Positions 6,388 through 14,779 of a stretch of 38,521 bases of DNA are shown one piece after another. Where the stretch lies: the NCBI GenBank assembly GCA_900549445.1, contig UROS01000003.1, positions 1 through 38,521 of the forward strand, in the 5' to 3' direction. This stretch comes from an uncultured Porphyromonadaceae bacterium. GTDB taxonomy: Bacteria > Bacteroidota > Bacteroidia > Bacteroidales > Muribaculaceae. The stretch's first letter is position 1. Every line of letters starts with the position of its first letter. A model generated the notes under the pieces. The model was not told where the DNA came from. It did no database searches and worked only from the letters and a program-made list of their open reading frames with translations. The translations under genes were made by a program, and so were the position numbers.

Positions 6388-9285
6388 TCAGAGTGACTTC
6401 TTGACTTCTACTTCCTCGAACGCCTCAATGAGGTCGTGCTCGTGGATGTCGTTGTATCCGGCAATGCTGAGACCGCAGTCGTAGCCTGAGGTTACCTCCT
6501 TGACGTCGTCCTTCAGACGCTTGAGCGAGCCGAGTTCGCCGGTGTATTTCACTATGCCGTCGCGGATAAGGCGCACCTTCGAGCCGCGCTTGATCTTGCC
6601 TTCGCGCACGAGTGCGCCTGCAATAGTTCCGACCTTCGAGATGTGGAATGTCTGGAGAACTTCGGCTGTGCCGGTAACTTCCTCCTTGATTTCGGGAGCA
6701 AGCATACCCTCCATGGCATCCTTGACCTCCTCGATGGCCTGATAGATGACCGAATAGAGGCGGATTTCAACGCCTTCGCGCTCGGCCTCGCGACGGGCGG
6801 CGAGCGACGGGCGAACCTGGAAGCCGATTATGATGGCGTCGGAAGCCGCGGCGAGCGTCACGTCGCTTTCCGAAATCTCACCCACGGCCTTGTGGAGTAC
6901 GTTCACCTGGATTTCCTCCGTAGAGAGCTTTATGAGCGAATCGCTGAGAGCCTCGATCGAACCGTCCACGTCGCCTTTCACGATTATGTTGAGTTCCTGG
7001 AAGTTGCCTATCGCACGGCGGCGGCCTATATCGTCGAGTGTGAGGATCTTCTTGGTTCTCAGACCGAGTTCACGCTGCAGCTGTTCGCGTTTGTTGGCAA
7101 TTTCGCGGGCCTCCTGCTCGGTGTCCATCACGTTGAAAGTGTCGCCGGCCGCGGGAGCGCCGTTCAGACCGAGTATCAGCGCCGGAGCAGCGGGGCCGGC
7201 CTCGGTGATGCGCTGGTTGCGCTCATTGAACATAGCCTTGATCTTTCCGAAATGGGTTCCGGCGAGGATGGTGTCGCCCACGCGGAGAGTACCGTTCTGA
7301 ACGAGCACGGTAGCCACGTAGCCTCGGCCTTTGTCGAGCGACGATTCTATGATCGAGCCGGTGGCCTTTCGGTTGGGGTTGGCCTTAAGGTCGAGCATCT
7401 CGGCTTCGAGAAGAACTTTTTCCATAAGTTCCTCAACGCCTATGCCTTTCTTGGCCGAAATATCCTGACTCTGATATTTGCCTCCCCAGTCCTCCACGAG
7501 GTAATTCATTCCGGCGAGTTCCTCCTTGATTTTGTCGGGATTCGCGTGGGGCTTGTCTATCTTGTTGATCGCAAACACGATGGGCACACCTGCGGCCGAA
7601 GCGTGATTGATGGCCTCAATGGTCTGGGGCATGACGTTGTCGTCGGCAGCCACTATGATGATACAGAGGTCTGTAACCTTCGCTCCGCGGGCACGCATGG
7701 CAGTGAAAGCCTCATGACCGGGGGTATCGAGGAAAGTGATGCGCCGGCCGTCGGAGAGCTTCACGTTGTAAGCGCCGATGTGCTGCGTGATGCCGCCCGC
7801 CTCGCCGGCAATCACGTTGGCATTGCGGATATAGTCGAGCAGCGAGGTCTTTCCGTGATCCACGTGGCCCATCACCGTCACGATAGGCGGACGGTTTACG
7901 AGTTCGTCCTCGGAGTCCTCATCCTGATGGATGGCCTCGACCACCTCGGCGGAAACGTATTCGGTGCGGAAACCGAATTCATCGGCCACAATATTGATTG
8001 TCTCTGCGTCGAGGCGCTGGTTGATCGAAACCATAACGCCGAGATTCATACAGGTGGCAATGACGTTGTTGACCGGAACGTTCATCATCGACGCAAGGTC
8101 GTTGGCGGTAACGAACTCCGTCAGCTTCAGCACCTTGCTCTCGGCGGCCTCCTGTGCGGCGGCCTCCTGCTGATGGCTCTGGAAGGCCTCGCGCTTCTCC
8201 TTGCGCCACTTTGCGCCTTTCTTCTGGCCTTTTTCCTTGCTGGTCAAGCGTGCGAGGGTCTCGCGCACCTGCTTCTGGACATCTTCTTCGTTGACCTCGG
8301 TATGCACCGGACGGCGGTCGCGGTTCTTTCCGCCACGGTTGCCTTCACCACGGCGGTTTCCTCCGTTATTGTTATTGTTGTTGCCTCCGCCGTTGGAGCC
8401 GTTGCCTCCGCCATTGGAGCCGGCAGTCTTTTCGATGTCGATTTTCTCTTTACCGCCTATGCGACGGCGTTTCTTGCGGTCGCCCTGCTGCGCCGGGGCG
8501 CCGGCACCGGCACGGTTCTGGGCACTGTTGCGCTCATTGCGTTTTTCCTCCTTCGATTTTTTCTTCGGGCGGGTGGTCTGGTTGAGTGTTGAGAGGTCAA
8601 TCTGTCCAATCACCTTGGGGCCGGTCACGGTGGGGGTGGCGCCGAGAGTAAACACCTCGGTTTCAGTCTTTTCTTCAACTGTCGCGGACGCAGTTTTTTC
8701 CTCAGGCTTAACCTCCGGCTCCGGTTTTACGACAGGGACCGGTTTTGCGGGTTGCGGTTTGGGTTCAGATTTCTCCACCGGAGCTGCAACGGGCGCAGGC
8801 TTCTCCTTGGGTTCAGGTGCGGGCGCGGGCTTGGGTTCTGTCTCAGGCTTTTCAGCCGATTTCACTTCAGGCTCCGGCTTCGGCTCGGGTTTCACCTCCG
8901 GCTCAGGTCTGGGTTCCGGTTTCGTGGCGGGAGCCGCCTTTTCCACGGGCGCCTGCTTCACAGGTTCATTGTTTTTGTCGAGATCAATGTGGCCGATCAC
9001 CCTCGGTCCTGACGGGCGCGAGGTGAGCGGAGTTTCCGCTTTCTTCTCCTCTTCCGCTTTTGCGGGTTCCGGCTTATGGTTACGTCCCGACAGAGCGTCC
9101 GACTTTGATTTCTGGGCGCGGTCGGGCTGGAAAGCTTCCACCAGCACACGGTAGGCGCTGTCGTCGAGACGTGTGTTGGGATTGCTTCCGTCGATTGTGA
9201 TTCCCTTTTTCTGGAGCTGTTCCAGAACCGTGGGAATCGACACGTTGAATTCTTTTGCTGCTTGACTGATTTTAATTCTCGGCAT
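6388..9285 (-). CDS. infB: Translation initiation factor IF-2
   Basis: 965 aa, long for IF-2 because of the N-terminal half. The GTPase places initiator tRNA on the 30S subunit and promotes subunit joining. Order: IF2_N-like helix-turn domain (1-55); a Pro/Glu/Lys-rich spacer (~65-205); a basic Gly/Asn-rich stretch (~250-335); a second IF2_N-like domain (~383-445); G domain with GHVDHGKTS (~472-480), GGITQHIG, DTPGHEAF, NKID and SAKKGIGV; then beta-barrel, IF2 and C-terminal tRNA-binding domains ending VEVKKSL. All G motifs are canonical. Third gene of the rimP-nusA-infB operon, 54 bases after nusA. Ends with a terminator-like hairpin. Start ATG at 9285 gives MPRIKISQ, typical of the family. 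Confidence 0.97.
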   Translation of the reverse strand: MPRIKISQAAKEFNVSIPTVLEQLQKKGITIDGSNPNTRLDDSAYRVLVEAFQPDRAQKSKSDALSGRNHKPEPAKAEEEKKAETPLTSRPSGPRVIGHIDLDKNNEPVKQAPVEKAAPATKPEPRPEPEVKPEPKPEPEVKSAEKPETEPKPAPAPEPKEKPAPVAAPVEKSEPKPQPAKPVPVVKPEPEVKPEEKTASATVEEKTETEVFTLGATPTVTGPKVIGQIDLSTLNQTTRPKKKSKEEKRNERNSAQNRAGAGAPAQQGDRKKRRRIGGKEKIDIEKTAGSNGGGNGSNGGGNNNNNNGGNRRGEGNRGGKNRDRRPVHTEVNEEDVQKQVRETLARLTSKEKGQKKGAKWRKEKREAFQSHQQEAAAQEAAESKVLKLTEFVTANDLASMMNVPVNNVIATCMNLGVMVSINQRLDAETINIVADEFGFRTEYVSAEVVEAIHQDEDSEDELVNRPPIVTVMGHVDHGKTSLLDYIRNANVIAGEAGGITQHIGAYNVKLSDGRRITFLDTPGHEAFTAMRARGAKVTDLCIIIVAADDNVMPQTIEAINHASAAGVPIVFAINKIDKPHANPDKIKEELAGMNYLVEDWGGKYQSQDISAKKGIGVEELMEKVLLEAEMLDLKANPNRKATGSIIESSLDKGRGYVATVLVQNGTLRVGDTILAGTHFGKIKAMFNERNQRITEAGPAAPALILGLNGAPAAGDTFNVMDTEQEAREIANKREQLQRELGLRTKKILTLDDIGRRRAIGNFQELNIIVKGDVDGSIEALSDSLIKLSTEEIQVNVLHKAVGEISESDVTLAAASDAIIIGFQVRPSLAARREAEREGVEIRLYSVIYQAIEEVKDAMEGMLAPEIKEEVTGTAEVLQTFHISKVGTIAGALVREGKIKRGSKVRLIRDGIVKYTGELGSLKRLKDDVKEVTSGYDCGLSIAGYNDIHEHDLIEAFEEVEVKKSL
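8680..8960 (-). repeat. Imperfect Pro/Glu/Lys codon repeats inside infB
   Basis: Imperfect in-frame repeats encode variants of PEPEVKPEPKPEPEVK and related PAP/PVEK units, the disordered spacer between the IF2_N domain and the rest of IF-2. It is expected to vary in length between strains and to be hard to assemble. Confidence 0.7.
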
Positions 9286-9339
9286 ATATGTTTTTTCGGG
9301 TGTTTCTTTATGAATAATGAAGACGGCTGCTCAGACTGC

Positions 9340-10668
9340 TCACTCCTTCTCTTCGTCAGCGGCTTCAGCGGCAGCATCGGTCTCGCCGGCTGCGTTGTCG
9401 ACGCTGCTGTCCTCGTCTTCGAATTCGGCCTTGAGGATGGCAATCACGTTGTCGACGGTATCCTCCTCGAGGTCGGTTTTGTCTATGAGTTCCTGGCGCG
9501 GGGTGTTGAGAACGTTTTTGGCGGTGATGCAACCGATTTCCTTGAATGTATCGATTACCCAGCCGTCGATTTCATCCTTGAACTCGTCGAGGTAGATGTC
9601 TTCGTCGAAGTTCTCGGCGGTATCGCGGTAGACGTCGATCACATAGCCGGTGAGCATCGAAGCCAGCTTGATGTTCAGACCGCCCTTGCCGATTGCGAGC
9701 GACACCTCTTCGGGGCGCAGGAATACTTCGGCTTTCTTCTCCTCCTCGTCGAGATGTATGCTCGACACTTTCGCGGGGCTGAGAGCACGCTGTATGAGCA
9801 GCGAGGGATTGGCGGTGTAGTTTATAACGTCGATGTTCTCGTTGCGCAGCTCGCGCACTATTCCGTGGATACGCGAACCTTTCACGCCCACACAGGCTCC
9901 TACGGGGTCAATGCGGTCGTCGTAGCTCTCAACGGCTATCTTGGCGCGTTCGCCGGGAATGCGGGCAACGGCGCGGATGTTGATGAGGCTGTCGCGGATT
10001 TCAGGCACCTCGCGCTCGAAAAGACGCTTGAGGAAAAGGTCGCTCGTACGCGAAACTGTTATCTTCGGGTTGTTGTTCTTGTTATCTACGTTGTGTATCA
10101 CGGCCAGAACGGTGTCGCCCTTGTGGAAATAGTCACCCGGAATCGACTGGTTCTTGGGAAGAAGGAGTTCGTTTTTCTCATCGTCGAGCAGAAGGGTCTC
10201 TTTCGACCACATCTGATAGACTTCGCCGGTGACGAGCTCTCCCTCAAGCTCCTTGAATTTGGTGTATACCGCCTCTTTCTGCAGATCGAGAATCTTCGAC
10301 TGGAGTGTCTGACGGAGATTGAGGATGGCGCGGCGGCCGAAATCGGCGAAGAAAATCTCCTTGGTGTGCTCCTCGCCAATCTCCACGTCGGGGTCTTCGT
10401 CGGCACGGGCGTCGGAGAGAGAAATCTCCAGGTTGGGGTTTTTGACCTCGCCGTCGGGCACCACTTCGAGATTCTGAAAAATCTGAACGTCGCCTTTGTC
10501 GGGGTTCATGATTACGTCGAGATTCTCGTCGGTTCCGAACATCTTGGCGAGCACGTTGCGGAACGACTCTTCCAGAACGCTGACCATAGTGGTCTTGTCG
10601 ATATTTTTAAGTTCCTTGAATTCAGCAAAGCGCTCTACCATATTGGGAGCTTCTTCTTTCTTGGCCAT
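9340..10668 (-). CDS. nusA: Transcription termination/antitermination factor NusA
   Basis: 442 aa. Binds RNA polymerase and nascent RNA, controlling pausing, termination and antitermination. Domains: N-terminal polymerase-binding domain (1-~125), S1 domain (~130-200), KH1 (GSRIHGIVREL) and KH2 (GKGGLNIKLAS), spanning ~225-365. One helix-hairpin segment (AKNVLNTPRQELIDKTDLEE) follows, then a 25-residue acidic tail rich in D, E and A. It lacks the two complete C-terminal acidic repeats of E. coli NusA but has more than the Gram-positive short form. Lies 48 bases after rimP, before infB. The acidic insert DARADEDPDVEIGEE in the N-terminal domain is a lineage-type variation. Confidence 0.97.
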   Translation of the reverse strand: MAKKEEAPNMVERFAEFKELKNIDKTTMVSVLEESFRNVLAKMFGTDENLDVIMNPDKGDVQIFQNLEVVPDGEVKNPNLEISLSDARADEDPDVEIGEEHTKEIFFADFGRRAILNLRQTLQSKILDLQKEAVYTKFKELEGELVTGEVYQMWSKETLLLDDEKNELLLPKNQSIPGDYFHKGDTVLAVIHNVDNKNNNPKITVSRTSDLFLKRLFEREVPEIRDSLINIRAVARIPGERAKIAVESYDDRIDPVGACVGVKGSRIHGIVRELRNENIDVINYTANPSLLIQRALSPAKVSSIHLDEEEKKAEVFLRPEEVSLAIGKGGLNIKLASMLTGYVIDVYRDTAENFDEDIYLDEFKDEIDGWVIDTFKEIGCITAKNVLNTPRQELIDKTDLEEDTVDNVIAILKAEFEDEDSSVDNAAGETDAAAEAADEEKE

Positions 10669-10716
10669 ATTATAGTGAGGTTTTTGTATTTTTGATTTAA
10701 ATGACTGGTCGTCGGT

Positions 10717-11184
10717 TTATTTGAACTCGAGGCGGTATCTTACCTCTTTCACGTCGGGATAGGCAAACACTTCAGGTATATCTTTCACCACTGGACGTTT
10801 CTTGCCCTCCTCACGCACCTTCGTGGCGACAGCTACAGTGAAAGTATCTTCATTCACATCGGTAAGAGTTCCGTGGAGCTTACGGCCGTCGCGGGTCAGC
10901 ACCTCCACTTCGTTGCCGAGGTTTTTCTCATACTGCCCGAGCACGCGGAAAGGAGCGGTGAGACTCGCCGAACCCACTTCGAGCGAGTAGTTTTCGTCCT
11001 GCCGGTCGAGTTCCTCGGCGATACTGCGGCTCACGGCGGCGCAAAAATCAAGATCCACACCGGTCATGGAGTCGAGCTCCACCACTATGTCGTTTGAGCC
11101 GGATACGCTTACGGAAACCACAAACGCATCGGTGCCTTCGGTAGCTTTCTCCACGAGCCGCTCAATATCTTTCTTTTCTATCAT
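10717..11184 (-). CDS. rimP: Ribosome maturation factor RimP
   Basis: 155 aa from the ATG at 11184 (MIEKKDIERLVEKATEG). The open frame continues upstream, but the promoter at 11241-11271 and the family length favour this start. RimP assists late 30S assembly. Visible: VVELDSMTGVDLDFCAAVSR, YSLEVGSASL (the family's LEVSSPG-like region, with one less glycine), then a C-terminal Sm-like barrel including GRKLHGTLTDVNEDTF. First gene of rimP-nusA-infB, the classical order across bacteria, so initiation, elongation control and ribosome assembly are coexpressed. Confidence 0.9.
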   Translation of the reverse strand: MIEKKDIERLVEKATEGTDAFVVSVSVSGSNDIVVELDSMTGVDLDFCAAVSRSIAEELDRQDENYSLEVGSASLTAPFRVLGQYEKNLGNEVEVLTRDGRKLHGTLTDVNEDTFTVAVATKVREEGKKRPVVKDIPEVFAYPDVKEVRYRLEFK

Positions 11185-11240
11185 ACGGATTCTACAAACA
11201 AAGGAGGGAGCACCAGGCCCCCTCCGTGACTTTAACGCCA

Positions 11241-11271
11241 CAAAGTTACATAATTTTAATGTAATATGCAA
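11241..11271 (-). promoter_or_regulatory. rimP-nusA-infB operon promoter
   Basis: On the minus strand: TTG (11271-11269), 20 bases, TAACTTTG (11248-11241). The leader is about 50 bases. No large structured leader is visible. Confidence 0.8.
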
Positions 11272-11300
11272 CCCATGGCTGCGCAATCATGACCCAAAAC

Positions 11301-11334
11301 AAAAATCAGAGCGCTGCACGGCACTCTGATTTTT
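11301..11334 (-). terminator. Terminator after the DUF805 gene
   Basis: An 11-bp perfect stem, AAAAATCAGAG (11301-11311) with CTCTGATTTTT (11324-11334), loop 12 nt. A/T runs on both sides make it usable on either strand; it separates the DUF805 gene from the rimP promoter. Confidence 0.75.
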
Positions 11335-11365
11335 ATTTATTTAGCTTATTTTAATATTATTTATA

Positions 11366-11755
11366 TTATCCTTGAACCATATTCGGAACAGGCCCGTACT
11401 GATTGTCGGTTGTCTGGCTCGGAAGAATAAACCAATAAAGGACAATCAGACCACCTACGATGGGAATTAAATTGAGAAGAACCCACCATCCGCTGCGGCC
11501 GGTGTCGTGCAGGCGGCGCACCGAAAGGCCGAGGCCGGGAAGGAAGAAAGCCACAAACATTATAATAGAATTAACCGTCTGGCCTGTATCCTCTCCGAAC
11601 AGAAATCCGCAGATAAACCCGACAATGACCGATGCTATAAACACGAAAAGCACGAACCACCAGTATTCAGAACGGGATGCGCGACCGTTGAAACAGCAAT
11701 AATTCGACATGGCTCTCGCCACTGCCTCCTTGAAATCGATTTGACGCTGATACAT
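11366..11755 (-). CDS. DUF805 family small membrane protein
   Basis: 129 aa from the ATG at 11755 (MYQRQIDFKEAV). The family hallmarks are present: NYCCFNGRASRSEYWWF near residues 20-35, three or four hydrophobic segments (VLFVFIASVIVGFICGF, IIMFVAFFLPGLGLSV, WVLLNLIPIVGGLIVLYWF), and VRRLHDTGRSGWW between them. Inner membrane; function unknown in the family. The frame is open further to a TTG at 11821, but the promoter -7 box overlaps that region, so the shorter start is right. Single-gene unit with its own promoter and terminator. Confidence 0.88.
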   Translation of the reverse strand: MYQRQIDFKEAVARAMSNYCCFNGRASRSEYWWFVLFVFIASVIVGFICGFLFGEDTGQTVNSIIMFVAFFLPGLGLSVRRLHDTGRSGWWVLLNLIPIVGGLIVLYWFILPSQTTDNQYGPVPNMVQG

Positions 11756-11818
11756 AAATGAAAATTTTAGGTTTGAAGTATTGGTTGCGTATGCGCCCGA
11801 ATCACGGCTCATACTCCG

Positions 11819-11850
11819 CAAATATAAGATAAAACAGGCATTTAAGCAAA
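11819..11850 (-). promoter_or_regulatory. DUF805 gene promoter
   Basis: On the minus strand: TTTG (11850-11847), 20 bases, TATATTTG (11826-11819). Full consensus. It is divergent from the Na+/Pi cotransporter promoter ~110 bases away. Confidence 0.8.
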
Positions 11851-11960
11851 CAAAAACCGAGTTTTTTCGGAATTTTCGTCGGCAATAGGCGCGAAAACAG
11901 TATCCGCGTCCGCTATCTCTTTTACCCTTCCCGGGAGAGTGAATAAAAATCGGTACAGAT

Positions 11961-11992
11961 TTTGAGACGGAAAAATTTTTTCTGTATCTTTG
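11961..11992 (+). promoter_or_regulatory. Na+/Pi cotransporter promoter
   Basis: TTTG (11961-11964), 20 bases, TATCTTTG (11985-11992). Full consensus. The leader is ~90 bases to the ATG at 12089. Confidence 0.8.
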
Positions 11993-12088
11993 TGCGTGGA
12001 AAACCGGCGCGCCGCCGCATCCCGTAACACCACATTAAATTATAGATATAAGTCGTATACCCGACATACCCATACAACTCACGTTTAT

Positions 12089-13909
12089 ATGAACTACAGC
12101 TTTTTGGATTTTCTGTGTCTGCTTGGAGCGGTCGGACTGTTCCTCTACGGAATGAAAGTAATGAGCGAGGGTCTGCAGAAGGCCGCCGGCGACAGGCTGA
12201 GAAACATCCTCTCTGCCATGACCCGAAACCGCTTCACCGGCACACTGACCGGGTTCCTGATCACGGCACTCATTCAGAGCTCCTCGGCATCTACGGTGAT
12301 GGTGGTGAGCTTCGTCAACGCCGGCCTGATGTCGCTCTCACAGTCGATGGCCGTAATTATGGGCGCTAACGTCGGCACGACTTTCACCGCATGGGTCATC
12401 GCCCTCTTCGGATTCAAGGTCAACATATCGGCATTCGTATTGCCGCTCATCGGCCTCTCGGTGCCGCTTCTCTTCACCAAAAACAGCCGCAACAAGTCGA
12501 TAGGCGAATTCCTGATAGGCTTCGCTTTCCTCTTCATGGGCCTCGACATGATCAGCCGCTACGTGCCCGACCTGCAGAGCAACCCGGAGATGTTCGCATT
12601 CCTGCAGCAATACACCTCTATGGGCTTCGGCTCCGTGCTGATTTTCCTCGCCGTGGGCATTCTGCTCACCATGGTCATTCAGTCGAGCGCCGCCACCTTT
12701 GCCATCACCCTGATAATGTGCAGCAAAGGTTGGATCGGATTCGATTTGTCATGCGCCCTCGTACTCGGCTCCAATATCGGAACCACAATCACGCCAATCA
12801 TGGCATCGATGGGCGGAAATGTGGCTGCGCGCCGAACTGCAATGGGCCATCTCCTGTTCAACCTTCTCGGCACTGTCTGGACTCTCGCAATCTTCTTCCC
12901 CTTCGTGAATCTCACCCAATGGATAACCGAATCTCTCGGCCAGGGCGACCCGACCGCCCTCGCCAAATACGTTAACTACATCGAGGCTAATGACCCTGAC
13001 ACCTACAACCATCTCTTCGACAACTCCCTCCCCGACGGCCATCCCGCGCTTGTGAAGATAGCTATGCTGCAGCAGAGCGTTTCGATAGGTCTCTCCATTT
13101 TCCATACGGTCTTCAACCTCATCAATCTCTCTATAATGATTTGGTTCACGAATATCTACGTGAAGATTGTTGAACGCCTCGTACCATCCAACAAGAACGA
13201 AGACGAGACCTTCCAGCTCAAATTCATATCAGGCGGCATGATGAGCGCCGCCGAGCTCAACATAGCCCAGGCCGAAAAAGAAATCGTGGTCTACGGCCAG
13301 AGAGTACAGCGTATGATCGGTATGGCTCAGAACATAGTCCATGCCAAAGACAATTCCGAAGATTTCACCCATCAGTTCTCACGCCTCGAAAAATACGAGG
13401 AGATTTCCGACCGCATGGAGATAGAAATCGCAAACTACCTCAACAGGTGTTCCGAAGGACGCCTCTCCAACGAAGGCAAGCACCGCATCGCCTCCATGCT
13501 CCGGATTGTCAGCGAAATAGAGAGCATCGCCGACTGCTGCTACGGCGTGGCGAAGATTCTTATCCGCAAGCAGGAGAGCCGCGTTAAATTCAACGAGGAA
13601 ATCTACACCAACGTCGACTCGATGTTTATCGACGTGGAGGCTGCCATGGCCAATATGCTGCTGCTCCTCTCCGACGTTGAAAACGTCCACGAAAAAGACA
13701 TCATCACCTCCTACAACCGCGAGCGTGAGATCAACAACCTGCGCAACCAGCTCCGTTCGGCCAACGTCGAGAACATCAACGAACGCCACTACGAATATCA
13801 GGCCGGAATCTACTACATGGATATAATAGGCAGCCTTGAAAAAACCGGCGACTACATAGTCAACGTAGTCGACGAAATCAAAAACCAGTTCCGCAAGGCA
13901 ACGGCATGA
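12089..13909 (+). CDS. Na+/phosphate cotransporter with C-terminal PhoU-like domain
   Basis: 606 aa, NptA/YjbB type. Two inverted Na/Pi-cotransporter repeats carry the hallmark QSSSAS (~62-67) and QSSAAT (~197-202) motifs and GANVGTTFT / GSNIGTTIT. About eight to ten membrane helices occupy residues 5-370. The cytoplasmic C-terminal third is helical and PhoU-like (HQFSRLEKYEEISDRMEIEI). Imports phosphate, or anion, with Na+ across the inner membrane; the PhoU-like part suggests regulation by phosphate status. Start: ATG at 12089 (MNYSFLDF) follows the promoter; an in-frame TTG at 11990 lies on the promoter itself and is rejected. A response regulator follows ~140 bases later with its own promoter. 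Confidence 0.93.
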   Translation: MNYSFLDFLCLLGAVGLFLYGMKVMSEGLQKAAGDRLRNILSAMTRNRFTGTLTGFLITALIQSSSASTVMVVSFVNAGLMSLSQSMAVIMGANVGTTFTAWVIALFGFKVNISAFVLPLIGLSVPLLFTKNSRNKSIGEFLIGFAFLFMGLDMISRYVPDLQSNPEMFAFLQQYTSMGFGSVLIFLAVGILLTMVIQSSAATFAITLIMCSKGWIGFDLSCALVLGSNIGTTITPIMASMGGNVAARRTAMGHLLFNLLGTVWTLAIFFPFVNLTQWITESLGQGDPTALAKYVNYIEANDPDTYNHLFDNSLPDGHPALVKIAMLQQSVSIGLSIFHTVFNLINLSIMIWFTNIYVKIVERLVPSNKNEDETFQLKFISGGMMSAAELNIAQAEKEIVVYGQRVQRMIGMAQNIVHAKDNSEDFTHQFSRLEKYEEISDRMEIEIANYLNRCSEGRLSNEGKHRIASMLRIVSEIESIADCCYGVAKILIRKQESRVKFNEEIYTNVDSMFIDVEAAMANMLLLLSDVENVHEKDIITSYNREREINNLRNQLRSANVENINERHYEYQAGIYYMDIIGSLEKTGDYIVNVVDEIKNQFRKATA

Positions 13910-13955
13910 CCCGCCCCACCCTATGCCTGAGAGCGGAATGTCTCGATATGTTAAA

Positions 13956-13979
13956 ATTGTGTCAAAAAGTCGACACAAT
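13956..13979. promoter_or_regulatory. Inverted repeat upstream of the response regulator
   Basis: Perfect 8-base arms, ATTGTGTC (13956-13963) and GACACAAT (13972-13979), separated by 8 bases. No T-run follows, so a terminator role is poor; an operator ~40 bases upstream of the regulator's -7 box is a reasonable alternative. Confidence 0.4.
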
Positions 13980-14015
13980 GCTGTTACAGTTTACCCATTT
14001 TGCATTTATATTGAG

Positions 14016-14023
14016 TATATTTG
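14016..14023 (+). promoter_or_regulatory. -7 box of the response regulator/rnhB promoter
   Basis: TATATTTG is a full match to TAnnTTTG, 26 bases before the TTG start. The -33 is only a TTTA near 13990 or a TTTG at the short spacing of 13 bases. Confidence 0.6.
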
Positions 14024-14049
14024 CATTAACCAGTTAAACCACTACAACC

Positions 14050-14763
14050 TTGCCTATTATTTCGTCTGACAAAAATCCTAAGATACTGATAGTTGACCCC
14101 GACAGCAATATCACGTCGCTGCTGAGCGAACGGCTCGACGACGACGGTTATGCTGTTTCGGTACAGCTCACGGCTGAACAGGTGCTTTGCATGAGCCTCG
14201 ACGACGTCAGACTGATAATATCGGAAGTAGCACTCGGCGGCGAAATTGACGGCTTCGAACTGCTCGAACGCCTCCGGGATACCCCCTCCACCTCCTTGAT
14301 TCCGTTTATCTTCTGCACCAACGACGACAGCGAAAGCACTCTCATCCGCGGTCTCAATGCCGGCGCCGACGACTTTATCGTAAAGCCATTCTCGCTGCGT
14401 ATGGTTTCCGCAAGAATCAAGGCTCTTTTGCGCCGCTACCACGGCATGGCGTCTGCGGAACATCGCCCGGCGCTGACGATAGAGTACGGCGATCTAATCC
14501 TCAACATCGAGAAAAGTTCCGTTACGATCGGAGGGACACCCGTCTCCCTGACTCCGACAGAATTCCAGATTCTCACTCTGCTTATGCGCAACCGCGGCAA
14601 ACTATTCTCGCGCGACGAAATACAGTCCACTGCATGGGAGGGGCAGTCAGATGTATCGCCACGGGCTGTCGACGTCAACATATCGCGTCTGCGCAAAAAA
14701 CTTCTGAGCTACGGCTCAAAGATAGTGAACCGCACCGGTTTCGGCTACGGTTTCATGGACTGA
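14050..14763 (+). CDS. OmpR/PhoB-type response regulator with Glu at the phospho-acceptor site
   Basis: 237 aa from a TTG start at 14050; no ATG lies near, and the frame begins just after the promoter. Receiver domain ~10-130: acidic pair region LIVDPDSN (D16, second position is Pro17), switch Thr90 in FCTND, Lys112 in IVKPFS. The phospho-acceptor position, in the segment IISEVALGG, is Glu59 (codon 14224-14226 GAA) where Asp is expected. The C-terminal winged helix (~140-235) is intact: LTPTEFQILTLLMRN, SRDEIQS, VDVNISRLRKKL, GFGYGF. So it should bind DNA, but normal Asp phosphorylation is unlikely; Glu can mimic the active state in some regulators. No histidine kinase in the window. It follows a PhoU-tailed Na+/Pi transporter, so a phosphate-related role is possible (inference). 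rnhB follows after 16 bases. Confidence 0.9.
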   Translation: MPIISSDKNPKILIVDPDSNITSLLSERLDDDGYAVSVQLTAEQVLCMSLDDVRLIISEVALGGEIDGFELLERLRDTPSTSLIPFIFCTNDDSESTLIRGLNAGADDFIVKPFSLRMVSARIKALLRRYHGMASAEHRPALTIEYGDLILNIEKSSVTIGGTPVSLTPTEFQILTLLMRNRGKLFSRDEIQSTAWEGQSDVSPRAVDVNISRLRKKLLSYGSKIVNRTGFGYGFMD

Positions 14764-14779
14764 CACCCCTGCCATCGCA

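Noticed and set aside
6643..8592. 649-codon open frame antisense to infB
   Set aside because: Mirror of a GC-rich, biased coding strand; residues are His/Val/Leu/Gly-rich with no motif, and infB is unmistakable on the other strand.
8680..8960. Possible CRISPR-like repeat array
   Set aside because: The repeats are imperfect, in frame within infB and have no unique spacers.
8201..9154. 317-codon plus-strand frame over the infB repeats
   Set aside because: Its Phe/Ser/Gly repeats are the reverse complement of the IF-2 Pro/Glu/Lys repeats; no promoter or conserved domain.
9262..10695. 477-codon frame antisense to nusA
   Set aside because: Exact shadow of nusA; composition is antisense-type (Val, His, Glu runs).
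14050..14760. Possible partner histidine kinase near the response regulator
   Set aside because: No HisKA/HATPase gene was found on either strand in the window.
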